Shown: positions 34,695-44,800 of the stretch, piece after piece
Layout: the number at the start of each line of letters is the position of its first letter
Numbering within the stretch: the stretch's first letter is position 1
Source: an uncultured Muribaculaceae bacterium
GTDB taxonomy: Bacteria > Bacteroidota > Bacteroidia > Bacteroidales > Muribaculaceae
Assembly: GCA_910585275.1 (NCBI GenBank)
Contig: CAJUCW010000009.1
Coordinates: forward strand, 1 to 64,000
Length of the DNA: 64,000 nt
Direction of reading: 5' to 3'
The notes under the pieces: model-generated
The model's database searches: none
Told to the model about the DNA's origin: nothing
Seen by the model: the letters and a program-made list of their open reading frames with translations, nothing else
Program-made: the position numbers and the translations under genes

Positions 34695-36413
34695 ATGGCT
34701 ATACCTATAAATATAGAAGATCTACTGAATAAACAGAAAATAGAATCCAACCGCATTGAATTTAAGCGTGGCTGGAATCCGGATAAGATCTACCATACCA
34801 TCTGTGCCTTTGCTACCGACCTTGATAATACTGGAGGTGGATATATTCTTGTGGGTGTAGAACAGGATGAGAATGGAATAGCCAAACGCCCGGTTAAAGG
34901 ATTGCCGATTGAAACTATTGATGGAATACTGCAGGATATGGTAGGATATGATGCAAAAATAACGTCATCAAACTTAAAATCTGTAGCATATAACAGCAGA
35001 GTTTCACTGGAAGAAGTCGATGGACAAAGCATCCTTGTAATTTGGGTACCTACCGGTCCCAATCGTCCGTATTGTGTTCCGGAAAGCGTTGTGGCCAAGG
35101 GGAAGTCTCCTCTCAAATATTACATACGCAGCAAGGCATCAACCATAGAGGCGCGTGGAGAAGCTTTAGATGAGGTTCGTAATTTAGCTGATCGCACTCC
35201 TTTTGATGAACGAGGAAATGAAGCAATTAAGCTTGAAGATATCTCGGGCATTTTGGTATATGAGCATCTAAAGGCAGTAAAAAGCAAACTGGCCGATAAT
35301 TTTATAGGTCGACCGTTGATAGATATTCTGGATGAAATGGATTTATTGACAGGACCGATGGAGAATCGTCTTGTCAAGAATGTAGCTGCAATGATGTTCT
35401 CCGAACATCCGGAGAAGTTTTTTCCAGTTACACAAATAGACATAGTCATTTTTCCGGAAGGGAGTATTGAAAACCCTGACCTAATGATTGAAGTTCCTAA
35501 GATCACCGGTCCTGTTCCAAAAATGATTAAAGAAAGTCTGTCTTATCTACGCACTAACGTCATAAAAAAACAGATTACCAAGCCGACAGATGATGAAAAA
35601 TCGGACAAAATCTATAATTATCCATATCAAGCGTTTGAAGAGTCAGTGGTAAATGCTCTTTATCATAGAGATTATCAAGAAAGAGAGCCTATTGAAATTA
35701 CAATCGAGCCTACTCATATTGATATCTTAAGTTACGCCGGTCCTGATCGTTCAATCAGTTCAGAAGCGATAAAAGCCGCAACGAAATTGAAGGCCAGAAG
35801 ATATCGTAATCGTAGGCTTGGAGATTTTCTAAAGGAACTGGATTTGACAGAAGGAAGAGCTACCGGGATACCAACCATTCAAAAAGCTCTTAAAGACAAT
35901 GGTTCAGAGAGGGCATCCATAGAAACTGATGATGACAGAACCTATTTCTTAATGACCATTCCTTGCCACTCATCATTTGGAGATATGTCTCCTAATCTGA
36001 ATCTAAATCTCAGACCTGCTGCCTCCCGACTTAAACAATTACTTGGACAGTCATTTGTTCAAGTTGAAGAATCTATTAATCAGTCTATTATCAATAAGAA
36101 AGATAGACTTGAACAGATACTTGAACAAATGTTTGTTCAAGTTTGGGACAAGTCCAAGTCTCTTCCAAACATCCCACGTCTTTCTCAAGCGACCATAGAT
36201 CTACTTTGTTTATTACGAAATGGAGAATTAGGGGCAAAGATTCTAAATTCAGCAATAGAATTTGGCGAGACTTACGAACTCAAACGGAAAATTTTAACTC
36301 CATTAATAGGTTTGGGATATGTGGAGATGACTGCACCAGACAAACCCACAAGCGCCAAACAAGCTTATAAACTAACAACAAAAGGAGAGTCTTTATTTAA
36401 CCTTGAGAAATGA
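34695..36413 (+). CDS. AlbA_2 / HATPase_c_4-type putative regulator
   Basis: A 572-residue protein of the Schlafen AlbA_2 group (COG2865-like). N-terminal AlbA_2 domain about 10-150: ESNRIEFKRGWNPDKIYHTICAFATDLDNTGGGYILVGVEQD and later YYIRSKASTIEARGEAL. Middle: HATPase_c_4-like region with AFEESVVNALYHRDYQEREPIEITIEPTHIDILSYAGPD. C-terminal part has Gln-rich FVQVEESINQS repeats and a winged-helix-like end (LKRKILTPLIGLGYVEMTAPDKP). Probable nucleic-acid-binding regulator. It lies between a truncated and a full copy of its neighbour and ends in ATGA, overlapping the next gene. Confidence 0.82.
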   Translation: MAIPINIEDLLNKQKIESNRIEFKRGWNPDKIYHTICAFATDLDNTGGGYILVGVEQDENGIAKRPVKGLPIETIDGILQDMVGYDAKITSSNLKSVAYNSRVSLEEVDGQSILVIWVPTGPNRPYCVPESVVAKGKSPLKYYIRSKASTIEARGEALDEVRNLADRTPFDERGNEAIKLEDISGILVYEHLKAVKSKLADNFIGRPLIDILDEMDLLTGPMENRLVKNVAAMMFSEHPEKFFPVTQIDIVIFPEGSIENPDLMIEVPKITGPVPKMIKESLSYLRTNVIKKQITKPTDDEKSDKIYNYPYQAFEESVVNALYHRDYQEREPIEITIEPTHIDILSYAGPDRSISSEAIKAATKLKARRYRNRRLGDFLKELDLTEGRATGIPTIQKALKDNGSERASIETDDDRTYFLMTIPCHSSFGDMSPNLNLNLRPAASRLKQLLGQSFVQVEESINQSIINKKDRLEQILEQMFVQVWDKSKSLPNIPRLSQATIDLLCLLRNGELGAKILNSAIEFGETYELKRKILTPLIGLGYVEMTAPDKPTSAKQAYKLTTKGESLFNLEK

Positions 36414-37915
36414 TGACGATTGACGATATAAGGGCATTGATTGCGGCGGATGAGTCGCGGACTCTGGAGCTTAAGAAGACTACCGGCGAACTGAAAGACG
36501 GTATGCATGCGGCGTGTGCGTTTCTCAACACTGAGGGTGGCTGGCTGATTTTCGGCATCGCGCCGAAATCGCTGAAGATTATTGGCCAGCAGGTAACGGA
36601 TGACACAAAACGGGAGATTGCTCAAGCTCTTGCAGGACTGGAGCCTGCTTACGATATACAGCCCATTTACGTTGACGTTCCCGAATATCCGGGCAACAAG
36701 GTGATTGCTTTCCATTTCGGCGGATGGGAATGGGGACAGAAGCCTTATACATTCCGTGGGAGACCTTACTATAAGATTGAAAGTACTACCAAGATAATGT
36801 CACGTGATATGTATGACGAGCGGATTCGCGTACATGAGCCTCATTCTTATTCATGGGAGTCGTTCTCGGCAAAGGGTGTCAGTTTTTCGGATCTGGACCG
36901 TGACAGGATACTCGGTTGCATACGGCTTGGAGTAGATGGAGGTCGCATCCCTGAGTCGGCACTGACTGCTCCAATTGAGGACACATTGGCAAAGTGGAAA
37001 CTGACGGTGAATGGAGTGCCGACCAACGGTGCCGCTATGCTTTTCTCTAATAACATTTATCCATACGATAACTTCCAGTTGAGGTTGGCCCGTTTCCGTG
37101 GTAATGACAAACTGGAATTCATCGACAATCAACGTGCGGAAGGTAACTTCTTCGATCTCCTTGACGCAGGTATGGCATTCCTTTTCAAGCACCTTAACCT
37201 CAGCGGCAAGATTACGAACAGAAGCCTTATGAGAGAGGAGCGGCTTGAAGTACCTGTACAGGCATTGAGAGAAGCCCTTATCAATGCATTGTGTCACCGT
37301 CAATGGGAGAAAGCTAACTTGACAATAAGCATCGCTGTTTATGACGACCGCGTGGAGATTGCCAATCCCGGCATACTTCCACCAAAGATAACTCCGGAGA
37401 ACATCAAGGAATCACACGAGTCATTTCCCTACAACCGCAACATGGCGCATGCCCTCTACCGCTCAACCTTCCTTGAAAACTGGGGCAGCGGTATCCACCG
37501 TATCATCGAAGCCTGCCAAGAGCAAGGCGTCGAAGAACCCACCTGGCGTTGGGACGGCGCGTTCGTGTATGTCACATTCAAACGCCCGACCAAAGGAACC
37601 TCTGATACTGCCAAAGATAACTTAGGGGGTAATGACGCCCTAAGTACCCCCCAAGTACCCCCCAAGTACCCCCAAAGCACCCCCCAAGTCCAATTGCTGA
37701 TTGAGAAAATCGGAGATTCTTACATGACAATGAAAGAAATTGCCGAACTATTTGGCGTGAAGGATTTAAAATATTTCCGTGAAAGTTATATTACCCCCGC
37801 ATTGGAAATCGGTGTTATAGAGCGGTTATATCCCAACCACCCCAAGCATCCCAAACAGAAATACCGTCTTACCGTGGGTGCTAAGGAATGGAAAGAGTTC
37901 AATTTTAAATCTTAA
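36410..37915 (+). CDS. AlbA_2 / HATPase_c_4-type putative regulator
   Basis: A 501-residue paralogue-like protein. N-terminal AlbA_2 domain: ALIAADESRTLELKKTTGELKDGMHAACAFLNTEGGWLIFGI. Middle ATPase-like part: VQALREALINALCHRQWEKANLTISIAVYDDRVEIANPG and FLENWGSGIHRIIEACQEQG. A Pro/Gln-rich tract about 404-430 comes from repeated CCCCAAGTACC-type DNA near 37640-37690. A C-terminal winged-helix-like segment has MTMKEIAELFGVKDLKYFRESY. The start ATGATG overlaps the previous stop by 4 nt. The first 118 bp are duplicated at 34510. Confidence 0.85.
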   Translation: MMTIDDIRALIAADESRTLELKKTTGELKDGMHAACAFLNTEGGWLIFGIAPKSLKIIGQQVTDDTKREIAQALAGLEPAYDIQPIYVDVPEYPGNKVIAFHFGGWEWGQKPYTFRGRPYYKIESTTKIMSRDMYDERIRVHEPHSYSWESFSAKGVSFSDLDRDRILGCIRLGVDGGRIPESALTAPIEDTLAKWKLTVNGVPTNGAAMLFSNNIYPYDNFQLRLARFRGNDKLEFIDNQRAEGNFFDLLDAGMAFLFKHLNLSGKITNRSLMREERLEVPVQALREALINALCHRQWEKANLTISIAVYDDRVEIANPGILPPKITPENIKESHESFPYNRNMAHALYRSTFLENWGSGIHRIIEACQEQGVEEPTWRWDGAFVYVTFKRPTKGTSDTAKDNLGGNDALSTPQVPPKYPQSTPQVQLLIEKIGDSYMTMKEIAELFGVKDLKYFRESYITPALEIGVIERLYPNHPKHPKQKYRLTVGAKEWKEFNFKS

Positions 37916-37919
37916 AGCG

Positions 37920-39320
37920 ATGGCAAAAAAGAAAATAAATGCAGTAGATTTACTCTTGTCAAAGCTTGACAGAGAGCAAATAGAGAACTTCATCCGAAAG
38001 GAATGTGTTCACGACGGACAATTTCAAGATAGGTTCCTCGCTCTGGGTGTAGGTATATTATTCCGGCCCAATCCTGATATCTATGCGTCACGAGTAGAGG
38101 ATCTAATTGAGGAATATGGCGGAAGACATGGCTATATTGAGTATAATGATAGTTTTGGCTTCAACCGTGCTGTAACTCGTATTCTCAATGAAGCGGATGA
38201 AGCGATGGGGAAAGAACAATGGGACGTAGCAATGGCTGTGCTAACAGGTATTGCTTCAGTTGCTGAAGACATCCTCAATAGCGGAGACGACAGCGCAGGA
38301 GAATTAGGAGCAGTAGTATACGATTGCTTTGAGAAGTGGCATGAACTCTGTTCCGAGGAGAGTCTTCCCGAAAATATCAAATCCGAGATCTTTGAGCTTG
38401 CTCTTTCCCGATTCAATGACAAAGATCTAAAGGGTTGGGATTGGTGGTGGGACTGGATGGGCATGGCTATCGACCTTGCAGATACTCCAGAAAAACAGAA
38501 TAGAGTAATAAAAGCATTGGATGCCATCCGGCCCAATGGCGATGATTGGAGTGCAAAACACAATGCAGAGACAGCACAAAAATATAAGCTTGAAATGATG
38601 TCGCGCTGTGGCAGTCCGGAGGATCAAATCAAGTTTATGTATGACAACGTATCTAATCCGGATTTTCGTCAAAGACTCATTCAAATAGCTTGGGACAATA
38701 CCGACTACGACGAGGTTCTTAGACTTGCCAAGGATGGAGTTAATCATGATGCTGATTACGCAGGACTTGTCAGCGATTGGCATAAATGGGAATATAAAGT
38801 CTATCACGAAATAGGAGACAAGAACAATGAGCTTCAGTTAGCCAGATACTTCTTTTTCGGTGGCGGCAGATGGGGAGAAAGGGAATATTCCATGGAGTCG
38901 ATGTATTCTGTGCTTAAGTCTCTTGTTCCCCGTGAAGAATGGGAAAAATATGTAGAGACTTTAATAAGCGAGGCTCAGGGTAAAAAGGATATTGTCCGTC
39001 AACTGTATATTTACACACAAGAGAAGATGTGGCAGGAATATATGGACTATATTCGCAAGAATCCATCCATATATAATATTGACGATACGCCCAAAGAAGT
39101 AAAAAAACTATTCAAAGATGAAATAGTCAGACTATATGCTTCTGTCGTCAGAAATTACTTTCAACGCGCATCCAATCGCGATTCGTACCGTGAAGGCGTA
39201 GCATTTTTAAGAAAACTTATTCAATATGGAGGTTCCGAAGAAGCGGAACAAATTGCAATAGAACAAAAATCGCGCACACCTCGTAGACCGGCGTTGATTG
39301 ATGAGTTGTCTAAACTTTAG
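37920..39320 (+). CDS. SWIM-associated-type helical repeat protein
   Basis: A 466-residue all-helical protein. The ATG at 37920 (MAKKKINAVDLLLSKLDREQIENFI) is 4 nt after the stop of the AlbA_2 gene. The C-terminal end, with VVRNYFQRASNRDSYREGVAFLRKLI followed by PRRPALIDELSKL, matches the tail of SWIM zinc-finger proteins (Y-x-x-A-a-x-y-L ... RPALLDEL), but no CxCx-CxH SWIM finger is present. The middle is repeats of amphipathic helices. Function unknown; co-location suggests a joint unit with the AlbA_2 regulators. Confidence 0.7.
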   Translation: MAKKKINAVDLLLSKLDREQIENFIRKECVHDGQFQDRFLALGVGILFRPNPDIYASRVEDLIEEYGGRHGYIEYNDSFGFNRAVTRILNEADEAMGKEQWDVAMAVLTGIASVAEDILNSGDDSAGELGAVVYDCFEKWHELCSEESLPENIKSEIFELALSRFNDKDLKGWDWWWDWMGMAIDLADTPEKQNRVIKALDAIRPNGDDWSAKHNAETAQKYKLEMMSRCGSPEDQIKFMYDNVSNPDFRQRLIQIAWDNTDYDEVLRLAKDGVNHDADYAGLVSDWHKWEYKVYHEIGDKNNELQLARYFFFGGGRWGEREYSMESMYSVLKSLVPREEWEKYVETLISEAQGKKDIVRQLYIYTQEKMWQEYMDYIRKNPSIYNIDDTPKEVKKLFKDEIVRLYASVVRNYFQRASNRDSYREGVAFLRKLIQYGGSEEAEQIAIEQKSRTPRRPALIDELSKL

Positions 39321-39599
39321 GTTTTGATAACTTTAACTATGAGACTGTAACTAATCTGCATCAGATATACGTTATATTTGTAGTTGGCAAGTGAGAGAAC
39401 TTGTGGGCAATGACAAAGCTGATTTCGATAGCTTCGGCATAGTAGCGCGATGAAAAGCGATGCAATGCGCCTCGGGAGCGAATGTTGGAGTTGTCGGAAG
39501 ATGGTAAGATAAATCTTTGATTTACAGGATATATTTTGAGTGGTGTCTCCCAAGTGGAACTTTTATGTGGACATTGAAGTTTGTTTATATTCAAAATTG

Positions 39600-40514
39600 T
39601 TAGTCCTGCTGGCGACGGTATTGGCCGGGGCTCATACCGGTGCTTTCGCGAAAGTATTTCGAAAAGAAAGACGGATTAGGAAAATTGAGATAGTCACTGA
39701 TCTGGCATATAGTCATATTGGAAGATTGCAGCAGTACTTTTGCTTCGAGTATAACATAATCCTTAATCCATGCGCCCACAGTTTTTCCGCTTATACTCTT
39801 GATGATACGCGACAAATGACCGGGAGATAAAAATAATTCCGACGCATAGAAGCCGACATCGTGTCGAGTCTTGAAATTCTCTTTTACAAGGGAGACAAAA
39901 GTACGATAGATTTCAAGTTGACGGTTCTTGGGCGAGGAATCCCGGTTCTTGTTTCCGAGCCATTGGTTATAGGCATTTGTCAACTTCATCAGCACAATAT
40001 AGATATAGGAATGTATGATATTATCTCTGAATTGTGAATTGTTCATGTTGAAACATTCCTTCATCAACCGATAATGAGTATGGAAGTCCTCGATAAATTC
40101 ATCCGACGGAGTAAAGGACATGGAAACAGTAGTATCACTATAAGGAATAAAACGCTCAAGACTCAATATATAATCTTGTGAGATAGCAATAAACATAACC
40201 TTGATGTCATCCGAAGCTCCTAAAAACTCAACAATCTGTCCCTGACGACAGAAAACCAAGTCTCCGGCACAGAGCCTCAATGGTTCGTCGCAATCCATTC
40301 TATATTCCAGATATCCTTGCCGACACACTACAATTACATTTGATTGAAGTTTCATCGGCTTGCTTCCGAATGGTCCTTGCGAAGTGTTACCCTCTGCCGA
40401 CTCCTCATAGTTGTCAAACAAAATAATACCACCTGTAGAAGATATATTATCCCCAATCTGCAGAAATGTCTGCATTGTGATAAGCATGTAATCTCCTGTT
40501 TGATTTTGGCTCAT
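39600..40514 (-). CDS. AraC family regulator of the RND operon
   Basis: A 304-residue regulator. N-terminal cupin-like half (IVVCRQGYLEYRMDCDEPLRLCAGDLVFCRQGQIVEFLG, about 55-95). C-terminal double helix-turn-helix: FYASELFLSPGHLSRIIKSISGKTVGAW, then ILEAKVLLQSSNMTICQISDYLNFPNPSFFSKYFRESTGMSPGQYRR. It is divergent from the RND efflux operon, which is the usual arrangement for a local regulator; the effector is unknown. TATATTTG on the minus strand (40549-40542) is a likely -7 box. ATGs 10 and 14 codons downstream are alternative starts. Confidence 0.9.
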   Translation of the reverse strand: MSQNQTGDYMLITMQTFLQIGDNISSTGGIILFDNYEESAEGNTSQGPFGSKPMKLQSNVIVVCRQGYLEYRMDCDEPLRLCAGDLVFCRQGQIVEFLGASDDIKVMFIAISQDYILSLERFIPYSDTTVSMSFTPSDEFIEDFHTHYRLMKECFNMNNSQFRDNIIHSYIYIVLMKLTNAYNQWLGNKNRDSSPKNRQLEIYRTFVSLVKENFKTRHDVGFYASELFLSPGHLSRIIKSISGKTVGAWIKDYVILEAKVLLQSSNMTICQISDYLNFPNPSFFSKYFRESTGMSPGQYRRQQD

Positions 40515-40601
40515 TTGGATATAGATGTTGATATTGGGTTACAAATATACTCATTTATACTCCAACCAATCAATCAATGTTAAAAAAAGAACATATTATG
40601 C

Positions 40602-40645
40602 ATGATATAGGTAATATATCATTGCCGCGAGGGCAGTAATTTTGC
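40602..40645 (+). promoter_or_regulatory. Promoter and possible operator of the RND operon
   Basis: TAATTTTGC at 40637-40645 is a full -7 box. Upstream, ATGATATA (40602-40609) and TATATCAT (40615-40622) form a perfect 8-bp inverted repeat with a 5-nt centre at the -33 position, a candidate binding site, perhaps for the divergent AraC protein. Confidence 0.55.
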
Positions 40646-40737
40646 ATAATAATTTAAATAGGTTTATTCTGTTCATCACAAGGCAATTGTCTATGGGCGA
40701 ACACAAAGGTTCTCAATACACAAAAAATAGTGTAAAA

Positions 40738-41799
40738 ATGATAAAAATAATACGTTTATTGCCAATCGCGCTGTCATTATTTTTAACAGTGGGATGCGGC
40801 AAAGATTCCGACAACGGAAGTTTGAAAAGAATACAAAATGTCTATACTACCGTGCCAGGCTCGAATAGCGCGTCAGTCACACACTCATATACATCATCGG
40901 TTGAGGAAGGCAAGAGTGTCAACGTCGGATTCAAAACAGGCGGACAAATCAAACGTCTCACAGTAAACGAAGGCGACTATGTGAAAAAAGGTCAGATAAT
41001 CGGCTACCTCGACGATGCCGACTACCGACTTTCAGTAATGCAGCTTGAAGCGCAATATAATCAGATGGTATCTGAAAATGCGAGACTCGATGAAATGTTC
41101 AAGCGCAATAATGTTGCTCCAAATGACTACGAAAAAGCAAAAGCGGGCTTAGTGCAAATGAAGACACAGTTAGAAATGACTCGCAACAAACTTGCCTATA
41201 CAAAGCTTGAAGCGCCTACTTCTGGCTATGTTGTAGAGCGCTTTATGGAAGAAGGCGAAATGGCAGGTGCCGGAACTCCGATCTATCGAATCATTGATAA
41301 TTCGGGATTGGAGACAACTGTGGCATTACCGCCGGCAATCTATAGCCGCCGTGATGAAATAGTCGGTTGCTCAGGCAGCTCGCCTGTATTTGGCAACAAG
41401 TCTTTTCCTCTCGATATTATAAGCTTCGTACCCGATGCCGACAATAATTCACTATTCCGCTTACGCCTCAAACTACCGGCATCGATGCACGGCAAACTGT
41501 TGCCGGGAATGAATCTGTCGGTGTCACTCCGGTTCACTAATGCCGACAGCACTGACATCCATAGCCTACCCTCGCGGTCTATATTCGAGCGCAACGGTAA
41601 AGAATACGTATGGGTAATCAACCAATCTGATTCGACCCTTAGTGCAAAGGAAATAAAGAGAACAGGCATATGCGACGGAAAGAATAGCTATGTATCTGGT
41701 CTAAAAGGAGATGAAACAGTGGTTGCTGTAGGTGTGCATCATCTCAGCGACGGAGAAAAAGTAAAGGTCGTCGGCGACATTAACATGCTTGATAACTGA
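40738..41799 (+). CDS. RND efflux periplasmic adaptor lipoprotein
   Basis: A 353-residue membrane-fusion protein. The ATG at 40738 gives a signal and lipobox (FLTVGC); a longer frame to 40642 would run over the promoter. Order: barrel-sandwich half VGFKTGGQIKRLTVNEGDYVKKGQIIGYLDDADYR, short hairpin (VMQLEAQYNQMV to LEMTRNKLAYTKLEAP), second half SGYVVERFMEEGEMAGAGTPIY, then the beta-barrel domain with LPSRSIFERNGKEYVWVI. It links the inner-membrane pump to the TolC-type channel. Gap to the pump gene is 8 nt. Confidence 0.93.
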   Translation: MIKIIRLLPIALSLFLTVGCGKDSDNGSLKRIQNVYTTVPGSNSASVTHSYTSSVEEGKSVNVGFKTGGQIKRLTVNEGDYVKKGQIIGYLDDADYRLSVMQLEAQYNQMVSENARLDEMFKRNNVAPNDYEKAKAGLVQMKTQLEMTRNKLAYTKLEAPTSGYVVERFMEEGEMAGAGTPIYRIIDNSGLETTVALPPAIYSRRDEIVGCSGSSPVFGNKSFPLDIISFVPDADNNSLFRLRLKLPASMHGKLLPGMNLSVSLRFTNADSTDIHSLPSRSIFERNGKEYVWVINQSDSTLSAKEIKRTGICDGKNSYVSGLKGDETVVAVGVHHLSDGEKVKVVGDINMLDN

Positions 41800-41807
41800 T
41801 TCAGACC

Positions 41808-44800
41808 ATGACAAGTATTGCTAAATTCTTTATTCAACGCCGTACGCTATTCTGGTCGGCGATGGTAATAATACTCATTGCCGGAGTAATCTTTTTCCTT
41901 AAGATGCCCAAACTCGAGGACCCGGCAGTAACAGTGAAACAAGCCTCGGTAGTTGTGATATATCCAGGCGCTGACACCGAAGTGGTCGAACGAGATGTCG
42001 TTACCCTGCTCGAAGACCAGTTGCGTACATTGCCAAACGTAAAAAAATTAAAAAGTGATGTACATCGTGGTCAGGCGATGATAGGTGTGGAGTTTCAGCT
42101 GGATGTTCCTATGGAAGATATGGAGCAGTATTTCGACCAACTCCGCCGTAAGGTGTCGGATATTGAGTCGTCCCTGCCACAGGGCTGTATGAAGCCTATA
42201 GTCATTGACGACATGATGGATGTTTATGGTATTTTCTATGCTATACGAGGAGACGGGTACGATACCGGTGAACTTGAGAGCTATGCCAAGAAACTGCGAA
42301 ACGAGATAATGACCATAAAAGGCGTTAAACGTGTGAACATCGGTGGAGTACAGCGCGAAGAAATCGACATAATATTCACTCCTGACCAAATCAGGCGCAA
42401 CGGCATGCTGCCATTGCTTATCGCCCAGTCGTTGCAATCGTCCACAGCGGTTATCAACGCAGGAAAGATAGACAACGGCGCCGACAGACTTGCTGTCGAT
42501 ATTTCTGAAGGGGCTGTTACCGAAGACGAGATTTCAAATATACTCGTTTCGATGCCCGACGGCAAGAAGGTTAGAATTGGAGATATTGCAAAAGTGTCGC
42601 GACGAGATGTAGAACCGGGCAGCAACGGTTTCTATGTGGGCAAGGATGCATCGCTCACCCTTATGGTTGCACTCGAAAACAATGCTGTGGTACCCGATGT
42701 AGGTGCTGCAATAGACCGGGTGATAGCTCCGACTATCAACCAACTGCCTGCAGGCGTGACTGTCGAGAAAGTATTTTTCCAGCCGGAGCGGGTAGATAAT
42801 GCAATATCGTCGTTCATGGTCAACCTTTTGGAGTCTATCATAATTGTATTTATTGTGATATTGCTTGCAATGGGTTGGAAAGCCGGACTGATTATCGGTT
42901 TCGGTCTTGTCTTGACAGTGGCTTTGTCGTTTCCGATTCTGTCGGCACTGGGCACCACATTGCAACGAATATCTCTCGGCGCATTTATTGTGGCAATGGG
43001 TATGCTTGTTGACAACGCCGTTGTGATAATGGACGGCATCATCAACGACCGCAAGCGTGGTTTGAGGCGAGATGACTACCTGTTCAATACCGGTCGAAAA
43101 ACAGCCTTACCGCTACTTGGAGCCACGATAATTGCGGCTGCTACCTTCATGCCTATCTACTTCACTCCCGGCAGTGTCGGAGAGTTTGCCGGCGACCTCT
43201 TTCTTGTGATTTGTGTCAGTCTTGTTGCGAGCTGGGTGCTTGCATTAATACAAGTTCCTGCATGTTCTGACCAATGGCTCGGACCGGATGCCGACATTGC
43301 CGAAGAACAACGAGAACTCAGGCTCAATCTCATTCAACGCAGTATAAGACGAATGGTAGTATTCCTGATTGACCACAAATGGTTTTCCGTTGGTTTTGCT
43401 GCCATAATCCTTGTAGTTTCATGTCTTGCTATGCAGAAACTTCGTAATGTCTTCTTCCCTGATTTCGAATACGATCAATTTGTGGTAGAATGTACATTCC
43501 CGGCAGAAAGCAACCCTGACAACGTGCGTGACCGCATGCTTCAACTGAGCGACAGCGTGATGAAATTCGAGGGAGTTGAATCTGTTGCAATCAGTCTTGG
43601 AGGTGCTCCGGGAAGATATTGCCTTGTTCGCCCTATGCCGAGCGGCGGCGAGGAATACGCGGAATTTATTATCGACTGCGACAACTTTAAAACTGTGCAG
43701 AGATTGTCTGATAAACTCGTTGCCAAATTGCGAACTTTGGCACCCGAGGCATATGTCCGTGCGCGGCGTTACAATCTATCGGTGTCAAGTTCACATACCG
43801 TAGAGGTGGAGTTTTCCGGTCCGAATGCAGATACCCTCCGAATGCTTTCTGCCAAAGCCGAGGCTATAATGAGAAACTGCAAATATGTTGACCCGCTTTC
43901 CGTTCAAAACAACTGGCTTGGTCGTAACCGTTCTGTTTCGATAGACTATTCTTATGATCTTGCGGCTGCGGCGGGAGTAAATCGTTCGGATATCGGCAAT
44001 GCCCTGCAAGCTGCAACCGACGGTTATGCTATCGGGGTTGTTAACGATCACGACAAAACGCTGCCAATATATATGCAGATCCGTAACACCGACGGGTCAA
44101 AAATCAGCGATCTTTCGACCTTGCCGGTATGGACTATGATGAATGTCAATATTTCAGGCAGCGACCTGTCTTCTATGATGAATGGCACGACTACGGCAAG
44201 CGAGCTGAGCAACAAAATGTATAATACCACTCTGCTCTCTTCGTGCGTCAAATCTATCAGTCCTTCATGGAACGAAGGGTCCATACATCGCCTGAACGGT
44301 CAGCGTGTAATCGAGGCAGAGTGTGATCCTGACATAACAAACCACAATGCAACCCCGGCGAAGGTTGTAGAGGATATCGCATCCGAAATAAAGGCAATTC
44401 CATTGCCGGAAGGTTACGGCATGCGCTTTGTCGGCGAGGGTGAAACTTCGGATGAGTCAATGGATATCATTATGTCCTTCCTGCCAATAATGGTGGCAAT
44501 AATTGTTATAATATTGTTATTGCTTTTCAACAGTTGGAAAAAGTTGGCGGTGATTTTGCTCTGTTTTCCATTCGTAATCTGCGGCATCATACCTGCATTG
44601 CTGATAACCGACACTCCGTTTACATTCCTTGCCATACTCGGTCTAATGGGCTTAATGGGTATGACGATTAAAAACGCCATTGTGCTTGTTGACGAAATTG
44701 CGCGTCTTACCAATGTGGAAAAAATAGATCTGTACCCGGCGATTGTTCGCGCGACCGTATCTCGTGTGATGCCTGTCATACTTGCATCGTTTACTACAAT

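Noticed and set aside
39321..39599. Small genes or a transposase remnant between the SWIM-type gene and AraC
   Set aside because: Several short frames exist on both strands but none has recognisable motifs, a start context or a terminator.
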